From Streptomyces sp. ICC1 (lineage in GTDB: Bacteria > Actinomycetota > Actinomycetes > Streptomycetales > Streptomycetaceae): a DNA stretch of 64,000 nucleotides. Numbering within the stretch: the first letter of the stretch is position 1; each line of letters opens with the position of its first letter. The position numbers and the translations under genes were made by a program. Below, in pieces: positions 9,290 to 17,396 of this stretch. The notes under the pieces were generated by a model, which saw nothing but the letters and a program-made list of their open reading frames with translations, had not been told where the DNA came from and ran no database searches. The stretch lies in the NCBI RefSeq assembly GCF_003287935.1, contig NZ_CP030287.1:3376267-3440266 (forward strand). Reading direction: 5' to 3'.

Positions 9290-10906
9290 ATGAGTACATC
9301 CCGGACCTCCAACATCGGTCTGCTGTTCGACCTGCACGCGGAGGCGCGGCACCAGACGGTCATGCTGCTCGACCGCCCCTTCGACATCGCCCCCGAGGGC
9401 GGCATCCGGCACGACGCCGCCTCCCTCGCCGAGACCGTGCGCCGCGCGGCCGCCTGGCTGTACGCGGCCGGTGCCCGCCGGGGCGACCGGATCGCGATCG
9501 TCAAGCGCAACCACTACGACACCCTCATGCTCGCCGCCGGCGCCGCCCGGATCGGCGTGCTGCCCGCCCAGCTCGCGCCGCTGAAGAACGTCGCCTCCAT
9601 CCGCTCGATGATCGACAACCTCAAGCCGCAGCTGATCGTGGCCGGCGCCGAGGAGCTGGACCGCGCCTACCGGGCCGGGATCAACCTGGCCGACCCCGGC
9701 GTACGGGTCGTGGTGATCGGCAGACCCGAGGAGCCGCTGCCCCCGAACTCCGTCTCGCTGGACGACCTGCGGGGAGCCGCCGAGGCCCCCGTCGACCTCG
9801 TCCCCGACGAGGAGCCGATGATCATCACCCACAGCTCCGGCACCACCGGCGTCCCCAAGCTGGTGGTCAACTCGGGCCGCACCATCCTGGGCCTCGCCAG
9901 CCGCCTGGAGCGCATCCGCTTCCCCGTCGTCGCGAGCAGGCGCACCGACATCGTCGGCTCTTCCGTGACCTTCGCGCACGCCCGCAACGTCTCCTGGACC
10001 GCCGGCCAGTTCGCGCTCGCGCCCAAGGCCCTCGTGGTGATCTCCGACCCGTCCGTCGAGAACGCCGCCCGCGCCCTGGAGGACTACAAGCCGACCACGC
10101 TCGAGGCGTGCCCCAACATCTTCCAGCGCTGGGAGGAGCTCGCCGACGACCGGCCCGAGCTGTTCCGCCAGGTCCGGCTCTTCGCCGGCACCTTCGACGC
10201 CGTCCACCCGCGCACCGTCCGCAAGTTCCTCGCCGCCTCGGGCCACAAGCGCGTCATCTGGGGCCAGGGCTGGGGCCAGAGCGAGGTCGGACCGGTCTGC
10301 ATCGCGTGGTTCACCCGGCGCAAGGTCGAGAAGACCGACTCTCCCACCGCCATCACCAACGACCTCGGCCGGCCCGTGCCGATCCTGGCCAAGGTCAAGG
10401 TCGTCGATCCGGACACCGGCCGCACCCAGCCGCGGGGCAAGCCCGGCATCCTCATGGTCGCCTCGGGCGGCCGCTGCCTCACCTACCTCGGTGAGGAGGA
10501 CCGCCACGAGATGAAGCTCGACGGCAAGTGGTGGAACACCGGGGACGTCGGCGTCAGGGGCCGCTTCGGCAAGCTGCGCCTCGTCGACCGCGAGGTCGAC
10601 ACCATCCCCGGCGGCAGCAGCATCGAGGTGGAGAGCGTCCTGCTCGACCGTCTCGACAAGGCCATCGACGTGACCGTGCTCGGCGTGCACGGCCAACTCC
10701 CCGTCCCCGTGCTGTCCATGAGGGACGGACACCTCGACGAGGGTGAGTGGCTCCGCGCCACCCAGGGGCTGCCCCCGCTGGCCGAGCCCGTCCTCGTCCG
10801 CTGGGAGGACGTTCCGCGCACCGCCACCTGGAAGGTGCGCCGACTCGAACTGCTGGAGCAGGTACTCGGCGAGAAGCGATCCGTCGGCACCGGCCGCTGG
10901 ACCTGA
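9290..10906 (+). CDS. Class I adenylate-forming enzyme (AMP-binding), copy 2
   Basis: The protein has 538 residues, the same length as copy 1 at 411. The start is the ATG after GGGAG, because homology to copy 1 begins at this point. The P-loop ITHSSGTTGVPK is near residue 178, followed by WGQGWGQSEVGP and VDREVDTIPGGSSIEVES, with the catalytic lysine in TATWKVRR near 514. It is clearly homologous to copy 1 over the full length, yet sits next to the Pyr4-like gene, so duplication followed by divergence is likely. It should form an acyl-adenylate; whether CoA, a carrier protein, an amine or nitrite is the acceptor cannot be read from the sequence. Confidence 0.85.
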   Translation: MSTSRTSNIGLLFDLHAEARHQTVMLLDRPFDIAPEGGIRHDAASLAETVRRAAAWLYAAGARRGDRIAIVKRNHYDTLMLAAGAARIGVLPAQLAPLKNVASIRSMIDNLKPQLIVAGAEELDRAYRAGINLADPGVRVVVIGRPEEPLPPNSVSLDDLRGAAEAPVDLVPDEEPMIITHSSGTTGVPKLVVNSGRTILGLASRLERIRFPVVASRRTDIVGSSVTFAHARNVSWTAGQFALAPKALVVISDPSVENAARALEDYKPTTLEACPNIFQRWEELADDRPELFRQVRLFAGTFDAVHPRTVRKFLAASGHKRVIWGQGWGQSEVGPVCIAWFTRRKVEKTDSPTAITNDLGRPVPILAKVKVVDPDTGRTQPRGKPGILMVASGGRCLTYLGEEDRHEMKLDGKWWNTGDVGVRGRFGKLRLVDREVDTIPGGSSIEVESVLLDRLDKAIDVTVLGVHGQLPVPVLSMRDGHLDEGEWLRATQGLPPLAEPVLVRWEDVPRTATWKVRRLELLEQVLGEKRSVGTGRWT

Positions 10907-10939
10907 CACCCGCCGGACAAGAAAGGAAAGACCGAGCAC

Positions 10940-11761
10940 ATGGACGGAATCGTCCTCATCGAATTCATGACCAACCCGCCGGCGATGCACACGCCGAGAG
11001 AGGTCCCCGACTGGTTCTACTGGCCGCTGGAGATGTTCCAGGGCCTGGCGTGGATCTACGCGTACGTGGCGCTGATCCGGCGGGCGTCCGTGGACAAGCA
11101 CGTCGGCATGCCGCTCGGCGCGCTGGCCCTCAACTTCGGCTGGGAGCTCACCTACGGGTTCGTCCTGCCGACACCCGAGGTCCAGAAGTGGATGCTCGTC
11201 GCCTGGTTCGGCCTCGACGTCATCATCCTCGCCCAGGCGCTGAAGTACGGCCGCAAGGAGTTCCCCAGGATCCGGCCGAAGCTGTACACGGCGGTGGTCC
11301 TGGGCCTGGTCGGATACGCGACGCTCTTCCACGTCCTGCTGGGACGCGAGTTCGCCGACTTCTACGGCATCTACGGAGCCATGGGGATCAACGTCTTCAT
11401 GAGCGCGGCCTACATCGGCCTGCTCCGCAAGCGCCGTTCCACCAAGGGTCAGTCGATGGGCGTGGCGCTCTCCAAGCTGCTGGGCACCTTCACCGTCACC
11501 ATCATGTTCGCCGGGCAGTTCCCCGACCGCTGGCTGCTGCCCTTCTTCGGCTTCACCATCCTGGTCCTGGACCTGACGTACATGACGCTCCTGCGCCGCC
11601 AGTTCTTGGCCGAGGGCCGCCGGCCCTGGTCCGGGAAGCTCGCCGCCGGCCCCGTTGCCGGCCCCGTTGCCGGTACTGGTCCCGCACCGGCCGCCGAGCC
11701 CGTCCGTGAGAACCCTCCGGTCCCGGCGGGGGCCCACTCGCTGAGGAGCAGCAATGTCTGA
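10940..11761 (+). CDS. Pyr4/PaxB-like integral-membrane terpene cyclase
   Basis: This 273-aa protein has about seven hydrophobic helices and no signal peptide. NFGWELTYGF places Glu at residue 69, and ILVLDLTYMTLL in the last helix places Asp at 211. In the fungal meroterpenoid cyclase Pyr4 the two essential acids are a Glu in a WE motif early and an Asp near the end (E63 and D218 from memory), so order and spacing agree. Such enzymes protonate an epoxide or olefin and drive polyene cyclisation. Bacterial homologues are known, for example DmtA1 in drimentine biosynthesis. The tail after residue ~225 is Pro/Ala-rich and probably cytoplasmic. The stop overlaps the next gene by 8 bp, so the two are coupled. 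The alternative is an uncharacterised membrane protein. Confidence 0.68.
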   Translation: MDGIVLIEFMTNPPAMHTPREVPDWFYWPLEMFQGLAWIYAYVALIRRASVDKHVGMPLGALALNFGWELTYGFVLPTPEVQKWMLVAWFGLDVIILAQALKYGRKEFPRIRPKLYTAVVLGLVGYATLFHVLLGREFADFYGIYGAMGINVFMSAAYIGLLRKRRSTKGQSMGVALSKLLGTFTVTIMFAGQFPDRWLLPFFGFTILVLDLTYMTLLRRQFLAEGRRPWSGKLAAGPVAGPVAGTGPAPAAEPVRENPPVPAGAHSLRSSNV

Positions 11762-13088
11762 TCTCGACGTCGCCGTCGTCGGAGCGGGAATCGCCGGTCT
11801 GACCACCGCCCACCGCCTCGCCCAGGCCGGCTACCGGGTGGAGGTCTTCGAGTCCGAGTCCGAAGCCGGCGGACGCATGCGCTGCGGCCGCATCGACGGC
11901 TACACGATCGACCGCGGCGCCGAGACGCTCGCCCCCTTCGGCTACCCCTCCACCTGGGAGCTCATCCGCGAGCTCGGCCTGCAGGAGTCCGGCGACGTCC
12001 ACCGCATCAGGCCCCCCGTGGCCCTGTGGCGCGACGGCCGGGCCTTCCCGTGGCTGGGGCACCCGCTGTCCGCGCTCTCCAGGGCCGGACTCTCCCCGGC
12101 CGCGTGGGGGCAGATGCTGCGCCTGATGGCGAAGGCCGGCCGCAAGGGCGCCCTGGACCCGGAGCACCCCGAGGACTCGATCTTCGGCACCAGCACCGTC
12201 ACCGAGCTGGGCCGCGAGTACCACCCCGAGCTCGTGGACCGGATGCTCGAGCCGATCTCCGCCTCCGCCTTCGGCTGGACCCCCGAGCGCTCCACGGCCG
12301 CCCCACTGATGGCGATCATGCTCGGCACCAAGGGCATCCTGCGCTGGCGGACGTACAAGCACGGCCAGGACACCATGGCCCGCAAGCTCGCCGAGCGGCT
12401 CACCGTGCACGTGGGCAAGCGCGTGAGCACCGTCAAGGAGGACGGCACCGGGGCGCGGCTGATGTTCGAGGACGGCACCGACGTCACCGCCAGGGCCGTC
12501 GTGGTCACCCTGCCCTCCCCGCAGATCACGTCCATCTACCCGGACGTCCCCGACGAGGAGCGGGCGTTCCTCGAGGCCTCCACCTTCTCGCCGGTGATGC
12601 GCGTCGCCTGCATGCTCGACCGGCCGCTCGAACCGCGCCGCACGACCTTCGGGCCCAAGCTGTACGCGGCGCTGATCGCCCGGGGCGAGAGCCCGCTGCT
12701 GGCGGGCTGCACCGTCGAGCACAACAAGTGCCCCGAGCGGGCGCCGGCCGGCAAGGGCCTGGTGTCCCTGCTCATCTCGCCCCGCCGGGTCCCCGGCCTC
12801 TTCGAGGCGAGCGACGAGGACGTCTCGCGCCTGGTCCTCGAAGAGGGGGAGCGGCTTCTCATCGACGGGCTCCAGGAGGCGTGCGTCGGCACGGACGTCA
12901 TCCGCTGGAAGCACGCGCTGCCGGACGCGCCGCCCGAGGCGCTCGCGCTGCGCAAGCGATTCATCCAGCGCGCCCCCGGACCGATCGAGTACGCGGGCGA
13001 CTGGCTGTACCTGCGGCCGAGCAGCGAGGCGGCCATCGCCTCGGCGAAGCTCGCGGTACCGCGCGTACGGGCGCTGCTGGAGCGCTGA
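11754..13088 (+). CDS. FAD-dependent amine-oxidase / protoporphyrinogen-oxidase-like enzyme
   Basis: The protein has 444 residues. It opens with VAVVGAGIAGLTTAHRLAQAGYRV and then ESESEAGGRM, the Rossmann and GG motifs of the flavin amine oxidase, phytoene desaturase and PPO group. The C-terminus has YAGDWLYLRPSSEAAIASA, the second FAD contact. Members desaturate or oxidise C-N or C-C bonds. Its overlap with the cyclase gene argues for a late tailoring step on the cyclised product rather than haem synthesis. The substrate is unknown. A strong hairpin downstream probably ends the operon. Confidence 0.82.
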   Translation: MSDLDVAVVGAGIAGLTTAHRLAQAGYRVEVFESESEAGGRMRCGRIDGYTIDRGAETLAPFGYPSTWELIRELGLQESGDVHRIRPPVALWRDGRAFPWLGHPLSALSRAGLSPAAWGQMLRLMAKAGRKGALDPEHPEDSIFGTSTVTELGREYHPELVDRMLEPISASAFGWTPERSTAAPLMAIMLGTKGILRWRTYKHGQDTMARKLAERLTVHVGKRVSTVKEDGTGARLMFEDGTDVTARAVVVTLPSPQITSIYPDVPDEERAFLEASTFSPVMRVACMLDRPLEPRRTTFGPKLYAALIARGESPLLAGCTVEHNKCPERAPAGKGLVSLLISPRRVPGLFEASDEDVSRLVLEEGERLLIDGLQEACVGTDVIRWKHALPDAPPEALALRKRFIQRAPGPIEYAGDWLYLRPSSEAAIASAKLAVPRVRALLER

Positions 13089-13121
13089 CCGACCTGACGG
13101 TCAACGGCTCCGGCATGCGCG

Positions 13122-13158
13122 GGGCGGCCGGATCCCGATCCTCGGGGTCCGGCCGCCC
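13122..13158 (+). terminator. Operon terminator hairpin
   Basis: GGGCGGCCGGA (13122-13132) pairs with TCCGGCCGCCC (13148-13158). The stem continues inward to a five-base loop with one G-T wobble. It lies 34 bp after the flavoenzyme stop. Confidence 0.65.
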
Positions 13159-13208
13159 GCGTGTGCGGGCGTACGACGTGACCTGCGCGAACCCTCCGGT
13201 GGAGACTC

Positions 13209-13221
13209 CCTGTCTGACAGG
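13209..13221. promoter_or_regulatory. Candidate TetR operator
   Basis: A perfect 13-bp palindrome, CCTGTC-T-GACAGG, lies 57 bp upstream of the TetR gene. A TAGGCT -10-like box at 13265-13270 sits just before the ATG. The position fits autoregulation; binding is an inference. Confidence 0.5.
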
Positions 13222-13277
13222 TTCTTGCCACAGGCGCGGACGCTCCCGCGCGAAGGCCCCGACCTAGGCTCGCCGGT

Positions 13278-13871
13278 ATGCCGAATCTGGAGCAGTCCAC
13301 CGCAGCAGTGATAGGTCCCGAGGCTCAGGAAGCGGTCTTCGCCGCCGTCCTGGAGCTGTGCGCGGAGCGCACGTACCGGGAGTTCGACCTCGGCGACATC
13401 GCCGCCCGCGCGGACGTCGACGAGCGGCTCATCAGCGCCCGCTGGCCCGCGAAGAGCTTCGTCGTGGTGGAGACCCTGCTGCGCACCGTCGCACCCCACA
13501 TGGTCTTCCCCCGCACCGGTGACATCGCCGCCGACCTCGAGGCGCAGCTCACCGCCGTGGTCGAGCTGTTCGCCGCCCCGGGCATCGGCCCGCACCTGGC
13601 GGCCCTGGCCGCCGAGGCGAACACCGACGAGCGGCTCGCCGGCTTCTTCCTCAAGCACGTCTTCGGGCCCAACCGCACGGTCGCCCGCGCCCGCTTCGAG
13701 CTCGCGCAGGAGCAGGGCCAGGTCCGCGCCGACATCGACCTCGACACCGCGGTCGACCTGGTCTTCGGCCCCATCTGGTTCCGCCTGCTGCTGGGCACCG
13801 GCCCGCTGGACAAGGCGCTCGCCGGCCACCTCGCCGAGCACGCCCTGGCCGGGCTCGCGGCCCGCCCGTAG
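13278..13871 (+). CDS. TetR-family transcriptional regulator
   Basis: The 197-aa protein has an N-terminal helix-turn-helix (FDLGDIAARADVDERLISARWPAK, residues ~37-60) and a C-terminal helical ligand-binding domain that fits the TetR_C group. TAGGCT is eight bases from the ATG and no clear Shine-Dalgarno is present, so a leaderless transcript is possible. It is transcribed with the biosynthetic operon but separated from it by a terminator. It probably senses a product or intermediate and controls the operon or the MMPL exporter. The HTH is less canonical than usual (ISARWPAK). Confidence 0.85.
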   Translation: MPNLEQSTAAVIGPEAQEAVFAAVLELCAERTYREFDLGDIAARADVDERLISARWPAKSFVVVETLLRTVAPHMVFPRTGDIAADLEAQLTAVVELFAAPGIGPHLAALAAEANTDERLAGFFLKHVFGPNRTVARARFELAQEQGQVRADIDLDTAVDLVFGPIWFRLLLGTGPLDKALAGHLAEHALAGLAARP

Positions 13872-13889
13872 GCCGCGGCGTCACGACCC

Positions 13890-13928
13890 GCCGGGCCGGA
13901 CCACCTGTGCGAGGCGGTCCGGCCCGGC
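13890..13928 (+). terminator. Terminator of the TetR gene
   Basis: A perfect 13-bp stem, 13890-13902 with 13916-13928, encloses a 13-nt loop. It starts 19 bp after the TetR stop. Confidence 0.75.
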
Positions 13929-13967
13929 TGAACACACGCCCCTCCCCAGAGGGGGTCGTACGGCGAA

Positions 13968-13995
13968 GGGGGCCGCCCGGTTGCGGGCAGCCCCC
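13968..13995 (-). terminator. Terminator of the minus-strand lyase operon
   Basis: The 12-bp stem (13968-13979 with 13984-13995, one mismatch) has a GTTG loop. It lies just beyond the end of the minus-strand operon, back to back with the TetR terminator. Confidence 0.75.
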
Positions 13996-14016
13996 TCCGT
14001 CATGCGCCGGGCCGGG

Positions 14017-15432
14017 TCACCGGGCGGGTACGAGCTCCCGGTGCCGGGCCAGGACCCGGTCCACCAGGGTCCCGGCCGCGCCGGTGTAGCGGGCCGGGTC
14101 GGCGAAGGAGTCCAGCTCCGCGCGGGTGAAGCGGGCGGCGATCCCCGCCTCCCCGGCCAGCAGCTCGCCCAGCGGACGGCCGCTCGCGGCGGACTCCAGC
14201 GAGGCCCGGGTGACGACGGCCTTCGCCGCCGCCTTCCCCAGGGCCGGGGCCAGCACCGCGGCCAGCCGCTCGGCCACGATCAGCGCGCCCGTCAGCCGCA
14301 GGTTGTGCGCCATCCGGTCGGCGTGCACCCGCAGTCCCGCGGTCAGTTCGGCCGCCGTGTGCGCCGCCCCGCCCACCAGCCGCAGGCACTCCCGCAGCGG
14401 CTGCCACTCCGCGTGCCAGGCGCCCGCCGGCCGCTCGTCCTCCGCGATCAGGGCCTGCGCCACGCCCACGGCCAGCAGCGGCACCTGCGCCGCGGCCGAC
14501 CGGATCAAGGTGGCCAGGACCGGATTGACCTTCTGCGGCATCGCCGAGGAGACCCCGCGGCCCGGCGCGGCCGGCTCGCTGACCTCCGCGACCTCCGTGC
14601 GCGACAGCGACTGCACGTCCACGGCGATCTTGCCGAGCACCCCGGAGGCCAGGGTCAGCGCGGCGGCCAGATCGGCCAGCGGCGTACGGGCCGTGTGCCA
14701 CGGCGCGACGGGCACCGCGAGGCCCAGCTCGTCCGCGTACGCGCCGAACAGCTCGGCCACGTAGCGGTCCGGATCGGCCGCCGAGCTGTCCGGGGCGTCG
14801 ATCCGCGCGTACTCCAGATAGCCCGCCAACGTGCCCGCCGCGCCGCCCAGTTCCACCGGCAGCCCGCCGCGCTCCAGGGCCCGCAGCCGCTCCAGCGCGT
14901 CGAGCACCCCCTGCAGCCAGCCGGCCGCCTTCAGCCCGAAGGTGGTCGGCACGGCGTGCTGGGTCAGGGTCCGGCCGGCCGCCGGGGTGTCCCGGTGCGC
15001 GGCGGCCAGTACGGCCAGCGAGTCCGCGGTGCGCTCCAGATCGGCGGTGATCACCGCCAGCGCGCGCGCCGCCACCAGCATCGTGGCCGTGTCCAGCACG
15101 TCCTGGCTGGTGGAGCCGCGGTGCACGTAGTCGGCGGCGGCCGGGTCGGCGTCGGCCACCGCCGCGGTCAGTGCCTGGACGACGCCCACCACCGGATTGG
15201 CCGCGCCCCTGGCGGCCTCGGCCAGGGCCCGCAGGTCGAACTCCCCGGCCCGGCCCGCCTTCGTGATGGTCTCGGCGGCCGCCCGGGGGACCAGTCCCAT
15301 CCGGGCCTGCGCCCGGGCCAGGGCGGTCTCCGCGTCCAGCATCGCCTGCAGCCAGGCGAGGTCGCCGGTCACCGGCTCGATCGGGGTGCCCGCCCGGACG
15401 GGGGAGAGCAGCCCGGAGTCGAGGTCGGTCAT
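14017..15432 (-). CDS. Nitrosuccinate-lyase-like (CreD-type) member of the aspartase/fumarase superfamily
   Basis: The protein has 471 residues. It shows the superfamily signature SSAMPQKVNPV (residues ~290-300), HRGSTSQDVLDTA as the conserved HxGxTSQD segment, and QHAVPTTFGLKAAGW. Automated annotation would probably say 3-carboxy-cis,cis-muconate cycloisomerase (PcaB) or adenylosuccinate lyase. No protocatechuate or purine genes lie nearby. Its start overlaps the stop of a flavoenzyme by ATGA, and this exact pairing is typical of CreE/CreD, where CreD releases nitrite from nitrosuccinate to leave fumarate. The pairing is established knowledge; assignment here is inference. Confidence 0.7.
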   Translation of the reverse strand: MTDLDSGLLSPVRAGTPIEPVTGDLAWLQAMLDAETALARAQARMGLVPRAAAETITKAGRAGEFDLRALAEAARGAANPVVGVVQALTAAVADADPAAADYVHRGSTSQDVLDTATMLVAARALAVITADLERTADSLAVLAAAHRDTPAAGRTLTQHAVPTTFGLKAAGWLQGVLDALERLRALERGGLPVELGGAAGTLAGYLEYARIDAPDSSAADPDRYVAELFGAYADELGLAVPVAPWHTARTPLADLAAALTLASGVLGKIAVDVQSLSRTEVAEVSEPAAPGRGVSSAMPQKVNPVLATLIRSAAAQVPLLAVGVAQALIAEDERPAGAWHAEWQPLRECLRLVGGAAHTAAELTAGLRVHADRMAHNLRLTGALIVAERLAAVLAPALGKAAAKAVVTRASLESAASGRPLGELLAGEAGIAARFTRAELDSFADPARYTGAAGTLVDRVLARHRELVPAR

Positions 15433-17396
15433 CCCGCCACCTCGCTGCGCGCCGCGGGCACCGCTCTGGCCGGCACGCCGGCCAGGGCGATCACGGCGCG
15501 GGCGAGGGCGTCCGAGTCCCCGAGGGTCACGGAGTTGACGCCGGGCCGGATGCCGGCCGCCGTCACCCAGTGCACCGACTCGGTGGGCACGCCGAAGGCG
15601 AACCGGCGCGGGTGCGGCTCGCCCGCCGCGTCGATCAGGTGGTACGGGCGCTGCGTGACCGCGAGCCCGCCCGTCGGGTACGTCTCGCGGCCCGGGCCGT
15701 CGACCACGTGGGCGGAGCACTGCCCGGTGGCCTTGAGGTGCCGCAGCAGCGGGTCGGCGGTGCGGCGCAGGTCGATGTCGGGCAGCCGGGCCTCGATCAG
15801 CACGCGCGCGTGCACCCGCGAGCCCGGGACCCGCTCCGAGGAGGCGGTGAACCGGCGCCCCGCGGCGTCGAGTTCCACCCGCATGTCGGGACCGGTCACC
15901 TCGAGCACCCCGGCCTCGATCAGCGCGATCATCTCCTGGATGCGCCGGGTCGGCGGGCCGATGGAGAGGAAGGCGTTGAGCGGGGTGTACCAGCGGTCGA
16001 GGTCGTCGCGGTGCGAGGCCGCGGTCAGCCCGTTGTGGTCGACGAGCAGGCGTATCTCGTTGCGCAGGTCGCGCAGGGCGTCCAGCGCGGCCTTCAGCGG
16101 TCCGGCGACATTGCCCTCCAGCGCGTCCGCGACATCGCGCCGCAGCAGGTCGAGCAGCCACGTCCGGTACGCGTCGGGCCCCGCGAACTCCACGCCGAGG
16201 TGCGGCTGCGAGAGCCGCTCCCAGTCCCAGTGGTCCTCGGGCGCGACACCGAACTCCGCGAGCAGCCGCCGCTCGGCCGCACCGCCGCGCTCGGTGCGCA
16301 GCAGCAGGTCGCGGAAGGCGTCGACGTACGCCGGGGAGTGCTCGCGGGCCAGCAGCGCGGTGTAGTAGACCGCCTCCGCCTCGCGGGCGACCAGCGGCCA
16401 GATCTCCGTACGGAAGTCGAGCCCCGCGTTCAGCTCGGCACGCCGGCGGAGCTCCCGGACCTTGGCCTCGGTGAGCAGCAGCGGCACGTGCCGGCCGAAG
16501 GCGCCCTTCTGGTTCTCGCCGCGCGCGTGGTACGGGATCCCGCGCCGGGAGCTCGCGTACAGCCGGGGCTCCAGCCCCGAGGGGCGGTAGACGAGCCGGT
16601 CGCCGTCCTCCTCGAAGACGCCGCCCCGGCCGTGCGTGAACAGGGCCATGTAGTCGAAGAAGTTGAGGCCGAGGCCGCGCAGCAGCACCGCCTCGCCCGC
16701 GCCGATGGCCGACAGGTCGGTGTCGGCGGGATTGACCGGCAGGTGGTGGGCGAGGCCCAGCGCGGACGCCTCCTCGTGCAGCCGCAGCAGCCACTCGGGC
16801 TCCTCGGCCGGGACGTGGCCGAGCGAGAGGATGACGGCGTCCAGGTGCTCCAGCACCGTGCCGTCCTCCAGCCGTACGGTCTGCGGGCCGTCCTTGCGCC
16901 CGCCGCCGTCGCCGTCGTCGAGGGCGACGGCGCGGCTGTGGTGCACGACGATCTCGACCTGCGCCGGGGCCAGCGCCACGACGTGCTGGAAGACCCACTC
17001 CAGGTAGCGGCCGTAGAAGCCGCGGGTCGGGTAGGTGTTGGGGCCGAGCCGGCGGGCCTCGGCGAGGAAGTCCGCGTCCAGGCCGCCCTCGCCGGGCTCC
17101 AGTGGGGTCATCAGCCGGGCCCATTCGTACAGGCTCGGCCCCGAGGCCAGCGGCCCCGCCATCTCCACCGTGTCGTCGGTGAAGAGGGTGACCTGGGAGG
17201 CGACGGTGTTCATCAGCAGATGACGGGACTGGCTCCCGCGCCAGACTCTGCCCGGACCTGGCTGTTCCGGGTCGACCACGTGCACGGTCACGTCGACTTC
17301 GGGGAACTGGGAGGCGTTCGCGCAGACACGCTCCAGCGCGGACAGTCCGCGGGGCCCGTTGCCGACGACGCACATGACGAGTTGCTGATTGCCCAT
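15429..17396 (-). CDS. FAD/NAD(P)-binding monooxygenase, CreE-like (aspartate N-oxidation)
   Basis: The protein has 655 residues from the ATG preceded by AGGAG. An upstream in-frame ATG lacks a ribosome site. The N-terminal VVGNGPRGLSALERV is a Rossmann FAD motif of the FAD-NAD(P)-binding family that contains CreE and FzmM. HLLMNTVASQVTLFTDD and ILSLGHVPAEEPEWL are further family-like segments. In the aspartate-nitrosuccinate pathway CreE oxidises aspartate to nitrosuccinate, and its lyase partner releases nitrous acid. The translationally coupled lyase downstream supports that role here. Nitrite would then feed diazo, hydrazide or nitroso formation. An unrelated N-hydroxylase is the main alternative. 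Confidence 0.7.
   Translation of the reverse strand: MGNQQLVMCVVGNGPRGLSALERVCANASQFPEVDVTVHVVDPEQPGPGRVWRGSQSRHLLMNTVASQVTLFTDDTVEMAGPLASGPSLYEWARLMTPLEPGEGGLDADFLAEARRLGPNTYPTRGFYGRYLEWVFQHVVALAPAQVEIVVHHSRAVALDDGDGGGRKDGPQTVRLEDGTVLEHLDAVILSLGHVPAEEPEWLLRLHEEASALGLAHHLPVNPADTDLSAIGAGEAVLLRGLGLNFFDYMALFTHGRGGVFEEDGDRLVYRPSGLEPRLYASSRRGIPYHARGENQKGAFGRHVPLLLTEAKVRELRRRAELNAGLDFRTEIWPLVAREAEAVYYTALLAREHSPAYVDAFRDLLLRTERGGAAERRLLAEFGVAPEDHWDWERLSQPHLGVEFAGPDAYRTWLLDLLRRDVADALEGNVAGPLKAALDALRDLRNEIRLLVDHNGLTAASHRDDLDRWYTPLNAFLSIGPPTRRIQEMIALIEAGVLEVTGPDMRVELDAAGRRFTASSERVPGSRVHARVLIEARLPDIDLRRTADPLLRHLKATGQCSAHVVDGPGRETYPTGGLAVTQRPYHLIDAAGEPHPRRFAFGVPTESVHWVTAAGIRPGVNSVTLGDSDALARAVIALAGVPARAVPAARSEVAG

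Noticed and set aside
14017..15432. Protocatechuate pathway PcaB
   Set aside because: No other pca genes are near, and the coupled flavoenzyme fits a CreE/CreD pair better.
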